Assembly: GCA_947626785.1 (NCBI GenBank)
Contig: CANQTO010000013.1
Location: forward strand, 1 to 61,790
Direction of reading: 5' to 3'
Source: an uncultured Oscillospiraceae bacterium
Lineage (GTDB): Bacteria > Bacillota > Clostridia > Oscillospirales > Oscillospiraceae
DNA: 61,790 nt
The translations under genes and the position numbers were made by a program. Of the stretch, positions 6,537-15,665 are shown piece after piece (within the stretch, counting starts at the first letter, position 1; every line of letters begins with the position of its first letter). The notes under the pieces are model-generated. The model was not told the DNA's origin. It saw only the letters and a program-made list of their open reading frames with translations, and did no database searches.

Positions 6537-6965
6537 ATGATGGTGACGTTGTACATCCTTGTCGGCATTGGTTTGGCTGTCTGCGGAGTCATTATAGCCT
6601 GTTCGACGAAAAAGGGGAACAATGGAAAACCTGTTGATTCTCCGCCTCCGCTTCCGCCTCGGGTCAACGTGGGCGTATCCTTACCAACAGTCAACCGGCC
6701 CCAAGTCAGAACGAGCGCTCCTCCCTCCGCGAGACCCCTGCCCCCCCGCCGTCCTTCCGCGCCGGCGACCGCCAGCGCGGCCAGCAGGGCCGCAGAGCCA
6801 AACAACGGCCCCCGGGGGGTCAAACCGGCCCAGTTCCCGTGCTGCCCGTTTGACAAGCAGAGAAATATCCCAGGCGAGCGACAGGTGATCTTCTGGGACA
6901 GCGGAGCGAGCTGCTACCGCTGTTCCCGGGGGCACCGATTCCGCAGCAACGGGAAACCACTATAA
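6537..6965 (+). CDS. Membrane-anchored, proline-rich protein with C-terminal zinc ribbon
   Basis: A 142-aa protein. One N-terminal transmembrane helix (LYILVGIGLAVCGVIIACS, about 5-23) is followed by a Pro-rich linker containing SPPPLPPRVN and SARPLPPRRPS (both fit the PxxPxR pattern), then a Cys-rich C-terminal part (FPCCPFDKQ ... CYRCSRGHRF, about 105-136) that looks like a zinc ribbon. The PLPPR motif recurs in other proteins of this locus. It lies between the Ubl genes and the E1 gene with 27 bp to the latter. It is probably a membrane tether or adaptor; no enzyme motif is seen. Confidence 0.6.
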   Translation: MMVTLYILVGIGLAVCGVIIACSTKKGNNGKPVDSPPPLPPRVNVGVSLPTVNRPQVRTSAPPSARPLPPRRPSAPATASAASRAAEPNNGPRGVKPAQFPCCPFDKQRNIPGERQVIFWDSGASCYRCSRGHRFRSNGKPL

Positions 6966-6992
6966 CAGCATAGAAAGGAAGAATGGTCTGAT

Positions 6993-8264
6993 ATGCCTAA
7001 AGTTGTTTATAACGTATTGAAACTGTCGGAATACCGTCCTCTGTTCCATGACCTGCGCGTACTGGTTATCGGCACCGGAGCCGTTGGGACGCATCTCATG
7101 GAGAAGTTCGCCAAAATGGGACTTTCACCCGACGCGTTGGATTTTGATCACTTTACGCTTGAAAACGCCGCAAAACACAGCTGCTTGGTCCGCACGCCGG
7201 AAGACGCCGGACGAAACAAAGCGGAATGTGCGTCTGACAGGGCACAAGTTCTCCTGGATGACGGGTGCTCCTCCAACGGGATCGACGGCGAGCTTTGCAA
7301 GCTCGGCCCGGAGGCCTTCTCTGATTACGCCTACGTTGTCGCGGCGGTCGATAATTTCGATGCCAAGGTCCTCCTGAATGAGTTGATCCGGCAGCTTCCG
7401 GAAGAGCGGAGACCGATCCTTATCATGGACGGGACCTATGACGAGATGGCTCAGAGCGTGATCCTGGACAATACCGACTTTTGCCTGCGCTGTCTGATCG
7501 ACGAGAGCTGGATGAAGGACAGCAGCATCAGCACCTCCTGCGCCGGGCCCCAGGTCCGGCAGATCGACGGTGTCGACGAGATCGTCCGCACCTCTAACCT
7601 CGCCAGCTGCATAGCCGCCGACCTCAGCGCGGAGCAGCTCAGGGCCAGCGTTATCGGGCATGACGGCGTGATGAATCGCAGGCTGACCTATACCTCTTAC
7701 CCTCATCTGGAGCTGAGCGCTGCCCATCCCATGAGAAAACGCAACTGCCCAGGATGCGCGATCCATCCGCCGGCAAAGATCGAGTGGCTGCACGGCAACG
7801 TCATGGATGTCACGCTGAAAGAGGCAATGGATCAGATCGCTACCGTTCTCGGCACGACGGATTTTGAGCTGTCCGTTCACCGCTTGAATTACAGGAAGGT
7901 CGTCCATGGCGTCTTTATCGTGGAGGATGTCTGCCATTCGTGCGGGAGACCCATCAAGGTGATGAAGCATGATGGCCGCGTATTTCTTGACGATCTTCTG
8001 TGCGGCGAATGTATTTCGCAGGGAAAGCACGCCCATCACATCGACGACTTCTCTCGTGGCGAGCACCTGCACGCTTTTGAACCCAGCAGCCGGGAAGATA
8101 TTCAGCAGATGTCCCTCTACGATCTCGGGTATCCCCTTGGCGCTCACATTGAGGTCATCCAGCGTAACGGAGCCCTCGACTTCCTGGATGCCGAAAAGAT
8201 CACCAAGACGGTATTCGCGTTTGACGGCGATCATCTGAAAATGCACGAGATCCATAAACTTTAA
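6993..8264 (+). CDS. E1/ThiF-family Ubl-activating enzyme
   Basis: A 423-aa protein of the E1/MoeB/ThiF superfamily, which adenylates the C-terminus of a ubiquitin-like protein and forms a thioester. Visible: nucleotide loop GTGAVG (27-32), the LDFDHFTLENAAKHS segment (49-63) with the E1-type acidic residue, AAVDNF (118-122), a CxxC pair at 164-167 and another at 252-255 that would bind the structural zinc of ThiF/E1 proteins, and C183 in STSCAGPQV as the likely thioester Cys. An additional CHSC (314-317) / CGEC (337-340) zinc ribbon and a C-terminal extension (about 345-423) are atypical. The gene ends 16 bp before the E2-like gene. Confidence 0.87.
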   Translation: MPKVVYNVLKLSEYRPLFHDLRVLVIGTGAVGTHLMEKFAKMGLSPDALDFDHFTLENAAKHSCLVRTPEDAGRNKAECASDRAQVLLDDGCSSNGIDGELCKLGPEAFSDYAYVVAAVDNFDAKVLLNELIRQLPEERRPILIMDGTYDEMAQSVILDNTDFCLRCLIDESWMKDSSISTSCAGPQVRQIDGVDEIVRTSNLASCIAADLSAEQLRASVIGHDGVMNRRLTYTSYPHLELSAAHPMRKRNCPGCAIHPPAKIEWLHGNVMDVTLKEAMDQIATVLGTTDFELSVHRLNYRKVVHGVFIVEDVCHSCGRPIKVMKHDGRVFLDDLLCGECISQGKHAHHIDDFSRGEHLHAFEPSSREDIQQMSLYDLGYPLGAHIEVIQRNGALDFLDAEKITKTVFAFDGDHLKMHEIHKL

Positions 8265-8280
8265 CGGGAGGTGATCCAAT

Positions 8281-8913
8281 ATGAGTTACGTCGCTACCTA
8301 TACAGACGAGAATGGACAGACCAGAGAGGTCTCCGTTACCGAGGAAGACTCCGTCGAAGCCTTGAACAACGATTATAAGGAGATCGCCCAGAAATACGAC
8401 CCAAAGGTCGTGACGATCCAGAGGGTCCAGACGCAAGCCGGGGAAGCGCTGCATCTCAAGGTGACGGTCAAGGCGCCCACGCATTACCTCACCTCAAACT
8501 TGGACATGAAGCCAAAGGCTTGCGGATTCATGACCGCCGATATCATTTGTTATCCGGGGTATCCTTTGAAATCCGTGGCGGCTTCTTACGCTCCTGACCA
8601 TTACCTCGCGTCTCCGAACGTGTTTCGCTCGGGCCATGCCTGTATCGACACCTGGATCCCGCTCACGAGCTCCCTGCCGAAAGTGGTCGACAAGCTGGTG
8701 CACGATATGATCCATGATCCCAACGTGACCCGTTATGACAGCACGGCAAACCCATACATGAAGCAGTGGCATGAGGACGGCGTCGCGGCCGGACGGTTTC
8801 CTACGATCCCGCCCAAGCGGCTCTATGCCTCCGCGGTACGGCCGCTTCCCCCGCGCAGGGCGGCAAGCAAGCCCCCCGCGGCGACTCCGCCGCTTCCGCA
8901 CAGAACTCACTGA
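8281..8913 (+). CDS. E2-like (UBC-fold) conjugating protein with proline-rich tail
   Basis: A 210-aa protein. The region from about 56 to 165 fits a UBC/E2-like fold: strands LHLKVTV and ADIICYPGYP, a YAPDHYLASPNVFRSG stretch, the probable catalytic C121 in GHACIDTW, and a helix SLPKVVDKLVHDMIHDPN followed by the Asn-containing STANPYMKQW. This resembles the Cys-xx-W and C-terminal helix pattern of E2 proteins. The tail (about 186-208) has RPLPPRRAASKPP and TPPLPHR. Lying between E1- and JAMM-like genes supports an E2 role. Overall similarity is low, so it remains a fold-and-context assignment. Confidence 0.75.
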   Translation: MSYVATYTDENGQTREVSVTEEDSVEALNNDYKEIAQKYDPKVVTIQRVQTQAGEALHLKVTVKAPTHYLTSNLDMKPKACGFMTADIICYPGYPLKSVAASYAPDHYLASPNVFRSGHACIDTWIPLTSSLPKVVDKLVHDMIHDPNVTRYDSTANPYMKQWHEDGVAAGRFPTIPPKRLYASAVRPLPPRRAASKPPAATPPLPHRTH

Positions 8914-8929
8914 GAGGGGAGATGAAACC

Positions 8930-9796
8930 ATGGCAAATTATACGCCTCTGCCTTCCAGAAGGCCGGCGCCGCCCAGAATGTATCCGGTCTTCTCGCTGAA
9001 AAAGGTGTGCGATACTATCGAGAGCAAATGCGGCAATGTCTATGTGACGGAGAGACATGGGAAGGGCCCGAACACGGTCATCGTTTTGCCGGAAGCGGCG
9101 CGAGAGCTGGAGGTGATGATCTCCTACGGCAGACGCTCTCCGATGAACGCCAAGGAGCAGAAATACGTCGGCTACGGCCATTTCATGGTGGACGAAAACG
9201 GACATATCATCATAGTCGTATCGCATTTTATCGAGATCCAGACCATGAACCGGAGCGCCGTGAGCGCGTCGAATCTTGGCCCCAACGGCGAATTCAATCC
9301 GGGGCTGGATTTTCTGGATTATCACCGGGAAGAGTTTCAGAGGAATGAATCCAAATACAACACGGACGCGTTTGGCTGTCAGGTCGATCCCTTCCTCAAG
9401 CTTTGCGGCCCTTCGGAGTTCGTCCTCGAGGGCCACACCCACCCGGACCTTGGCGTATTCTATTCGTCGACCGACAAGGTGAGCGGCTCCGCGCGTGCCG
9501 CTTCGACTCCGGTATGTATCTTCGTGTGCGATCCGATCCGGAAAAAGATGCTTGGCAGCGTCGGCAAAGACTTTGCTGAGGCAGAGATCGTCGTTTATTC
9601 GCGCAAACCGGTCTCCCATGAGGAACTCAGCGAGGACAAGCGGTTGTCCCCTCCGGCCGATGAAGTCGTGCGTCTCGCGAGCCGCTGCCTTCGTACCCGC
9701 GGATATGCCGGGTATATCAGGTTCCACACGCGTTATGACAGCAAGGGATGTCTGAAGATCAAGATGGTGATCCCCAAGGGCAGAAGGGAAGGCTGA
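8930..9796 (+). CDS. JAMM/MPN metalloprotease, AMSH-like motif (Ubl maturation or deconjugation)
   Basis: A 288-aa JAB1/MPN/Mov34 (JAMM) zinc peptidase. The catalytic Glu is E61 in ELEVMISYG. The zinc site is HTHPDLGVFYSSTD (169-182), in which the HxHP, Ser and Asp ligands are spaced as in the AMSH deubiquitinase motif HTHPTQTAFLSSVD. JAMM enzymes cut after the C-terminal glycine of Ubl proteins, so it probably trims the Val-Ala tail and/or removes conjugated Ubl. The N-terminus carries TPLPSRRPAPPR, a variant of the shared proline motif. The start at 8930 follows GAGAGGGGAGATGA, 17 bp after the E2 gene. It ends 4 bp before the next gene. Confidence 0.88.
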   Translation: MANYTPLPSRRPAPPRMYPVFSLKKVCDTIESKCGNVYVTERHGKGPNTVIVLPEAARELEVMISYGRRSPMNAKEQKYVGYGHFMVDENGHIIIVVSHFIEIQTMNRSAVSASNLGPNGEFNPGLDFLDYHREEFQRNESKYNTDAFGCQVDPFLKLCGPSEFVLEGHTHPDLGVFYSSTDKVSGSARAASTPVCIFVCDPIRKKMLGSVGKDFAEAEIVVYSRKPVSHEELSEDKRLSPPADEVVRLASRCLRTRGYAGYIRFHTRYDSKGCLKIKMVIPKGRREG

Positions 9797-9799
9797 GCG

Positions 9800-10783
9800 A
9801 TGGTCAAGCCGCCGGAGAAACTGGGCTCAGAATACTACAAGGGATTCCTTACCCCACAGGGCCGGGCGTTCTATGACCGCATCAATGCCCAGCTCATCCG
9901 GGGAGAGTATTCAGGCATAACGACTTTCACCATAAGCGACCCGGAAACATCCGCGTCCGATTGCTTCGCGGCATACAAGGCGGTCAGGGACGACCATCCC
10001 GAGTATTTCTATCTGGGGTTTCAGAGCGAATTCACCCGCAAAGGTCATGCCGGGACCTTGAAATACCCGATCCTGTATACGCCCAATAACATTGACCGGA
10101 TCCGGGAGCAGATGCGCAAGAGTATTTACCGCCTTGTCCGCGGCACCGCGTATCTGCCGGAGATAGAGCGGGAAGTCCTTGTTTATGAGCGGATCGCGAA
10201 GAAGCTTTCCTACGCGAATCACAACGATGTGCGGGATCACAATATCGTTGGCCCGGTGCTGCTGTCCTCAGGCGTATGCGAAGGGCATAATGCCCTGCTG
10301 CTGTTATGCTTCAGACGGATCGGCATCCCCTGCATCAAGGTCTATGGCAAAACCAAAACCGACAGCTGGCATTGCTGGACGGTCGCGTGGGTCAACGGCG
10401 TCCCCGTTCACTGCGACGTCACGTGGGATAGACCGGAGGGGGGGTTCCTGCGTTTCAATTACCTGAACCTGTCGGACGCCCAGATAGCGGGCGATCACTA
10501 CGAGTTCAAAGACCCCCGTGTCCCTGTCTGCTCCTCTGAGGCCTTAAGCTATTACAGCCAGCGCGGTCTCTGCGTTTACTCTTATCAGGATCTGAAGGCC
10601 CGGCTCGCCAAGGATTCCCGGAGGGGCATATCGCCGATACTGATCCACTTCGGTTACCAGCTCCCGGCCGGCGGCTACCTGAAAGAGACCCGAAGAGCGC
10701 TGAAGGAAGAACGGATAGACGGACAGCATGAGCTGTATTTTTACCCCGCGCTGAAGAACCTGGTCGTGAAAAAGCTAATCTAA
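9800..10783 (+). CDS. Transglutaminase-fold cysteine protease
   Basis: A 327-aa transglutaminase-like protein. The triad is visible as C160 in SSGVCEGHN, H191 in DSWHCW and D206 in HCDVTWD, with the usual spacing. Bacterial members are often proteases or isopeptidases rather than crosslinkers. Here it could act as a second deconjugase or process a system component. An N-terminal helical region (1-110) precedes the domain, and there is no signal peptide, so it should be cytoplasmic. It begins 4 bp after the JAMM gene, indicating tight co-expression. The function within the system is inferred only from family and context. Confidence 0.78.
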   Translation: MVKPPEKLGSEYYKGFLTPQGRAFYDRINAQLIRGEYSGITTFTISDPETSASDCFAAYKAVRDDHPEYFYLGFQSEFTRKGHAGTLKYPILYTPNNIDRIREQMRKSIYRLVRGTAYLPEIEREVLVYERIAKKLSYANHNDVRDHNIVGPVLLSSGVCEGHNALLLLCFRRIGIPCIKVYGKTKTDSWHCWTVAWVNGVPVHCDVTWDRPEGGFLRFNYLNLSDAQIAGDHYEFKDPRVPVCSSEALSYYSQRGLCVYSYQDLKARLAKDSRRGISPILIHFGYQLPAGGYLKETRRALKEERIDGQHELYFYPALKNLVVKKLI

Positions 10784-10801
10784 GAAGGAGGAGATGAGAC
10801 T

Positions 10802-11914
10802 ATGTACCAATCGGTCATTCGTGATCCGGGTGGGAACGGATTGATCCGGATCCAGCCGGACGTGTGCGGACAGCGTTTCTCTGTCGTCAACGGAAGCATC
10901 CTGATCGTCCCCCCGGGGACCACCGCCTTCGTTGCCATCAACGGTACGCTTTCGCCGCCCTATGGTCCGGGAAGATATGAGCTCTTCACAGGCGTCGACC
11001 CGTTTTTCGTGAGATTTCGGAATATCCTGACTCACGGAGACCCCGGAACGACCGTATCCGTTTTCTTCGTGTCTACCGAAAGGGCAAAGTTTGTCAGGCT
11101 CGGTACCGGGGAATTCCCCTTCCGGGAGCATCGTTTTCAGCTGACAATGAAGGCGCTCGCGTCCTGCAACCTTTCCTATTCGATCTCTGACCCGCTGCGG
11201 ATCCTCAAAAAGCTGGTCGGAAGCTATAGCTCCGATTTCTCTGAAGAGGATATCGACCCGTGTATCGAGCAGATGGTCCTTGCCCCCATCAGAGAGGCCG
11301 TCTCCAGGGAGATAAGCAGGCTCGATGTCACGGAATTCAACAGCCAGCTCTCCCACATCGGAAATCTGGCGAGCGCCGCGATCAGATCCAGCCTGTCTGA
11401 ATACGGTATCAGGCTGGAGCGGTTTGACCTTGTGGCCGTCAATATTCCCGATCCGGAGCTCCAGAGGCTGTATGCGCTGGAGCAGGAATACGCGGGGGGC
11501 AAGACCAAAACAGACCTGGAGTTAGACAACCTGAAGAGAATTTGGAACGGCAATGTCAACAACCGCACGCTCAGTGAGATGATGACCGGGATCTCTTCCC
11601 GCGGTCAGACTCCCTCCGGCGGCGCTGTTGACTGCCGCGAAGGGAACGCCGGCGGGATGGCCCCGCTGATGATGCAGATGATGATGCTCTCGCAGGTGCT
11701 CCCGGCTTTCCGGGAACCGCTGGCCGAGATGACCCGGCATACAGATATGTTCGGCGGCTCCACGTCCTCCCCTCAGGGAAACACGTCGTCCGCGGACGCG
11801 CCTCCGCCCATGCCGGACCGACACAAGCGCTGCCCGTCATGTAACGGAAACGTGGCGCGCGCCAATGACATTTGCCCGATCTGCGGCTATAGATTTCATG
11901 AAAGGAATGATTAA
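10802..11914 (+). CDS. SPFH/Band 7-like protein with C-terminal zinc ribbon (virion-core/YdjI-type)
   Basis: A 370-aa protein. Residues about 20-225 follow the plan of SPFH proteins of the so-called virion core or YdjI type: FSVVNGSILIVPPGTTAFVAINGTL near the start, YELFTGVDPFF, then SRLDVTEFN and a helix RSSLSEYGIRLERFDLVAVNIPD. A linker rich in Met/Gly/Ser and a closing CPSC...CPIC ribbon (about 341-365) follow. No transmembrane helix is seen. SPFH proteins form large oligomeric scaffolds at membranes, which would fit the neighbouring membrane proteins. It ends 1 bp before the next start. Confidence 0.75.
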   Translation: MYQSVIRDPGGNGLIRIQPDVCGQRFSVVNGSILIVPPGTTAFVAINGTLSPPYGPGRYELFTGVDPFFVRFRNILTHGDPGTTVSVFFVSTERAKFVRLGTGEFPFREHRFQLTMKALASCNLSYSISDPLRILKKLVGSYSSDFSEEDIDPCIEQMVLAPIREAVSREISRLDVTEFNSQLSHIGNLASAAIRSSLSEYGIRLERFDLVAVNIPDPELQRLYALEQEYAGGKTKTDLELDNLKRIWNGNVNNRTLSEMMTGISSRGQTPSGGAVDCREGNAGGMAPLMMQMMMLSQVLPAFREPLAEMTRHTDMFGGSTSSPQGNTSSADAPPPMPDRHKRCPSCNGNVARANDICPICGYRFHERND

Positions 11915-11915
11915 A

Positions 11916-12449
11916 ATGACACGCAAGAACTACTCTCTGATCCCGTTCCTCGCGGCTATCGTCATGATCCCCCAGTTCCTCTTCTGGTGGCTGGCCCCTG
12001 CGGCGGCGGCAGCCCGTTTCGCGGTATACATCGGGGGGACTCTCCTCACGGCCGGGATCCCGGCGGCGTATTTTGTGACGTACTGGAACAGCAGCCTCCG
12101 CCGGGCGGCAGGGCTTTCGGTCGTCTGCGGTATCCTTGAGGCCGCTGTGGTCGCCGTCTCCGCTCTGCTCTTGGGGATCGATGCTTCCGTCAGGTCGGCT
12201 GTGTTTGCCCTGATCATCACGGCCCTGGTTTGCCTGATCGCGTTGATCCCGCTGATCAATTCCGCGCTGAAACAGCAGATGCAGGGCGTCCGCCCCGCGT
12301 TCATCCCTGCGGAAACGATCGACCAGCCGGCGCGTGACTTCCAGAGCGCCGGAGACCGGGACTTTAGCCCCATGCCGCATAACAGCGTTCCTCCGCGCGT
12401 GCCGCGCCAGGCCCCCGCAAGTAAGCCGTTACCGCCCAGAAATCGATGA
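11916..12449 (+). CDS. Four-helix membrane protein with C-terminal PLPPR motif
   Basis: A 177-aa protein. Four transmembrane helices fill residues about 8-115 and a cytoplasmic tail of about 60 residues follows, ending APASKPLPPRNR. The tail repeats the proline motif seen in the anchored zinc-ribbon, E2-like and JAMM proteins. The ATG at 11916, with AAAGGA upstream, is preferred over in-frame ATGs at 11898 and 11907. There is no enzyme motif. A membrane platform that recruits other components is a reasonable reading, not shown. Confidence 0.6.
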   Translation: MTRKNYSLIPFLAAIVMIPQFLFWWLAPAAAAARFAVYIGGTLLTAGIPAAYFVTYWNSSLRRAAGLSVVCGILEAAVVAVSALLLGIDASVRSAVFALIITALVCLIALIPLINSALKQQMQGVRPAFIPAETIDQPARDFQSAGDRDFSPMPHNSVPPRVPRQAPASKPLPPRNR

Positions 12450-12481
12450 GCGGCCCGCGCCGTTAGAAAGGTGGTGATCCT

Positions 12482-13111
12482 ATGGACTACATTTGCAGCC
12501 GCTGCGGTTGCAGAAGCTTCCATTACAACCGCAGCAGGATGAGAATGGAATGTGACTCGTGCGGGACCCCGGTCTATGACCAGCAGCACGATCAACAGCT
12601 CATGCAGTATGACAGGACATATTCCCAGGCCATGGATCACCTTGCCGCCGGCAACTGGGAACAGGCCATCAACCTCCTGCGGCCTCTGATGAACCAGTAT
12701 CCCACGGAAAAGAAACTGTATCTCGCCGCGCTGAGGGCGGCCACTCGGGATTTCAGCGACATCGGCATGGAGAACACGGCGAATAGAGCCATCGCCTCCG
12801 AAACATGGAGAAAGCTGAAAAGGCTCAACGTCATGACCGGAGAAATGCTCAGATATAGCAGGCGGCGCTATGATAAGCACAGGGAAGAGCTCGGCAAACA
12901 GAGGACGACGATCCTCACGTGGATCTTCGCGGCCGCGGCCTGCTCCCTTCTTGCCGGAATGTTTCTCTGCGCGGAGTGCTATCTTCTCTCCATGCTTTGT
13001 GCAGCCGGCCTGGTGGGCTGCCTGTATAAGGCCGTTTGTTTCCAGCCTGTAACGGTGCTCAAAAAGCTTATGAACACCGCGCCGGACTATCAAGACGATC
13101 CGTTCACATAG
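12482..13111 (+). CDS. Zinc-ribbon, TPR-like protein with two transmembrane helices
   Basis: A 209-aa protein. An N-terminal ribbon (CSRCGCRSFHYN...CDSCGTPVY, 5-32) is followed by a TPR-like helical repeat (AMDHLAAGNWEQAINLLRPL, about 50-70) and, at about 142-185, two hydrophobic helices. Such ribbon-TPR-membrane proteins are usually scaffolds. It has a strong AAAGGTGGTGAT ribosome site and ends 10 bp before the HerA-like ATPase gene, so the ATPase may dock here. The role is not known. Confidence 0.6.
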   Translation: MDYICSRCGCRSFHYNRSRMRMECDSCGTPVYDQQHDQQLMQYDRTYSQAMDHLAAGNWEQAINLLRPLMNQYPTEKKLYLAALRAATRDFSDIGMENTANRAIASETWRKLKRLNVMTGEMLRYSRRRYDKHREELGKQRTTILTWIFAAAACSLLAGMFLCAECYLLSMLCAAGLVGCLYKAVCFQPVTVLKKLMNTAPDYQDDPFT

Positions 13112-13121
13112 GAGGAGCCCA

Positions 13122-15665
13122 ATGAAGAAGTTCTTTGAAGGAGGAGAATACTTCGTCCTGACTTCCTATCGCGTCAAGGCGGTCCCGATCGCGGAGGACC
13201 AGGAGCTCTGCTCAACGCTCGCGAAAACGATCTGCGAAGACGCCTGCTATCTGTCCTCCGCGGGAAATGGGCAGACGGCGATCGAGATCCTCCGGATCGC
13301 CGGGAGGAAAACAGGCAGCCGTATCCAGCATGTGCTCACGCTCAGGACCCATGACCGCTCTGAACAGGATTGCGTTGTCCGGCAGGAGGCGCTCGAAAAA
13401 GGCATCCTTTCCCTTCTGCATCAGGCCGGTTTCACGGCGGAGGAGCTGCCCTTTGAGGACTACAGAGAGCATCTGGCCGGGTTGGAAGCCGGCTCTGTCT
13501 GGGCCTTGACGAAGCAGGATATTCAGGAATACGGCGTGCAGAAGACATACAGATCGCCGCCGGTGGTCGAAAGTGTGGACTGGAAGCGGATCTACTCCGC
13601 TTTGGACGGCTCCGGCTGCGGCCTGTGTATCCAGATCATTCCCACCATGTTATCCGACAACGAACGCCGGCTGATCGCAAACAGTACCGCTCATTGTTCC
13701 CAGGCGGTGGAAGGCGTCGTGCCGAATTTGCGCGACAGCCTCGCGGCGGCGCCGGCAGACCGGTGGAAATACTACGCGCGGGAGGTTTCAAATCCCTTTG
13801 CCGAGGTAAACATCGTGATCGTTGGGGCGGTGACCAGCGCGGCGCTGGTTACCGCCAGGATAAAGCAGGCCGTATATGGGACCGCGTTTCGGACCGTCGC
13901 GGTTCCGGAATACCGGGAGTATGGCATATATAACCAACCCTGGAAGCTCTCCCACACGCTGAAAAAATCGGACGGGGCGAGCTTGAGCAAGTGGAGCTCG
14001 GACGAGGTGTCAAAGATCTTTCAGCTGCCGGCGCAGAGCGGCTACTTCATCGGGATCGAGCGAAACGCGTTTTCTCTGATGCCGGAAGTCGATCTTTTGC
14101 CCGAACGGCTGACCTGCGGCGATCGACAGAGCCTTTATCTGGGCAAGTCCGTTTTTTCGTCGCAGAAGGTGTTTATCCCCCTCGAACAGCTGCTGCTCCA
14201 CACCGCTGTGGTGGGAAAATCGGGCGTTGGGAAAACCACTCTCCTGAAGCGGCTGATCACGCAGCTCCAGAGCTGCGGTATTCCTGTTTTGATCCTGGAG
14301 CCGGTCAAGCGTGAGTACCGCGATCTGGTCGCCGGCATGAAAAACAGCCGGGTCTTTACGGTAGAACGCCCGGTAGTGCCCTTGCTTATCAACCCGTTTT
14401 ATGTGCCCAAGGATGTCCCCCTCGGGGAATACAGAAGCAGCTTGCTGTCCGCGTTCAAGGCCGCTTTTTCTCTGCCGGATCCGCTGCCGGCCCTTTTTGA
14501 AAAAGCGATCTCTGAGGCATATACCCTGCATGGCTGGACCGACGTAAGCACGAGCGCGGACAGCGATGTCTCCATTTTTGATATGGCCGGCTTTATCCGG
14601 GTTTTTAAGCGCGTTATTGCCAGGTCCAGCTATAGCGGCGAAGTAAAGGGCAATATGATGTCCGGAGGCGCCTTCCGGCTTCAAAGCCTGATCGAGAGAT
14701 GCCCTCGCACCTTCGATACGATGCGTTCCACGTCTGTGGAGGATCTTCTGAACGGATGCGCGCTTCTTGAGATGGGAAGTCTTGAGCCGGAGCAGAAATC
14801 GCTGGTCACCGCTTTGACGCTTATCAGCATCCTGGCCTATTTGAAATCTACGAGAGAGAGCGATCACCGGCTTAGAAATGTCATTTTGATCGATGAAGCT
14901 CACGCTCTGTTGGATCAGGGCGAAGGGGCGACGCAAGAGGAAAAGGCTCTGAACAGCACGATGACGCAGTTGATGATCAATGTCATCACGGAGATCAGAG
15001 CATATGGGGTCGGCGTTGTTTTTTCAGATCAGTCCCCTTCACGCGTCGGCGGGCGAATGCTCGATAATGTGGACAATATGATCGCCTTCCGGCTGAGCGG
15101 CGAAGAGGCGGAAATGCTGAGAGAGCATATCGGAGCGGATGCCGCCCTCTGTGACGTCCTTCCTCTCCTGTCTGCCGGCGAGTTCGTGCTTAAGAACCGG
15201 TTCCTCCGGTCGGCTTTGCCCGCTAGGATGGACTACGCTCCCGGCGATGCCCGGCCGTATCATGTCTCAGACGCGTATTTGGCCAAAACACAGTCAAAGT
15301 ATTTGATCGCCCACGCCAAGGATTACCGGCCCTTCGCCTTCTGCGAAAAAGCCGGGTGTGATCGCTGCTCAGTCGCCACACGGGAAGAGGCGAATATGTT
15401 CGCGGAACAGATCTTTTCCGAGCGGCAGGCCAAACTGAGTACTCCGGCAGAGATCGCGGCACACATAGTTCGCATTCCCTCTGTCTTATCGCCTCGCGTT
15501 CACCCCGGGAACGCGGCCGCGTTCAGAAAAAAGTGCGGATGCGTAGCCGTACACCTCTTGAGAAAATGCTCCATGGAAAATGGCGTCTCATTCAGCTCCC
15601 AGGCCGTTGAAAAGCTCTTGACAGATATGAACAAACATGGAAAGGAGAAAACGGGCAATGAGTGA
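13122..15665 (+). CDS. HerA/VirB4-like P-loop ATPase
   Basis: An 847-aa protein. The ATPase core has Walker A VVGKSGVGKTTLL at about 363-376, KREYRDL and a Walker B VILIDEAHALL at about 587-597, then a sensor region (GVGVVFSDQSPSRV) and an Arg-containing segment near RLSGEEAEMLREH. This is the DUF87/HerA-FtsK group, which includes DNA translocases and VirB4-type secretion ATPases. An N-terminal region of about 340 residues lacks recognised motifs. It overlaps the next gene by 8 bp. With a second, VirD4-like ATPase in block B it suggests a motor for moving DNA or protein; which of these is not decided by sequence. Confidence 0.8.
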   Translation: MKKFFEGGEYFVLTSYRVKAVPIAEDQELCSTLAKTICEDACYLSSAGNGQTAIEILRIAGRKTGSRIQHVLTLRTHDRSEQDCVVRQEALEKGILSLLHQAGFTAEELPFEDYREHLAGLEAGSVWALTKQDIQEYGVQKTYRSPPVVESVDWKRIYSALDGSGCGLCIQIIPTMLSDNERRLIANSTAHCSQAVEGVVPNLRDSLAAAPADRWKYYAREVSNPFAEVNIVIVGAVTSAALVTARIKQAVYGTAFRTVAVPEYREYGIYNQPWKLSHTLKKSDGASLSKWSSDEVSKIFQLPAQSGYFIGIERNAFSLMPEVDLLPERLTCGDRQSLYLGKSVFSSQKVFIPLEQLLLHTAVVGKSGVGKTTLLKRLITQLQSCGIPVLILEPVKREYRDLVAGMKNSRVFTVERPVVPLLINPFYVPKDVPLGEYRSSLLSAFKAAFSLPDPLPALFEKAISEAYTLHGWTDVSTSADSDVSIFDMAGFIRVFKRVIARSSYSGEVKGNMMSGGAFRLQSLIERCPRTFDTMRSTSVEDLLNGCALLEMGSLEPEQKSLVTALTLISILAYLKSTRESDHRLRNVILIDEAHALLDQGEGATQEEKALNSTMTQLMINVITEIRAYGVGVVFSDQSPSRVGGRMLDNVDNMIAFRLSGEEAEMLREHIGADAALCDVLPLLSAGEFVLKNRFLRSALPARMDYAPGDARPYHVSDAYLAKTQSKYLIAHAKDYRPFAFCEKAGCDRCSVATREEANMFAEQIFSERQAKLSTPAEIAAHIVRIPSVLSPRVHPGNAAAFRKKCGCVAVHLLRKCSMENGVSFSSQAVEKLLTDMNKHGKEKTGNE

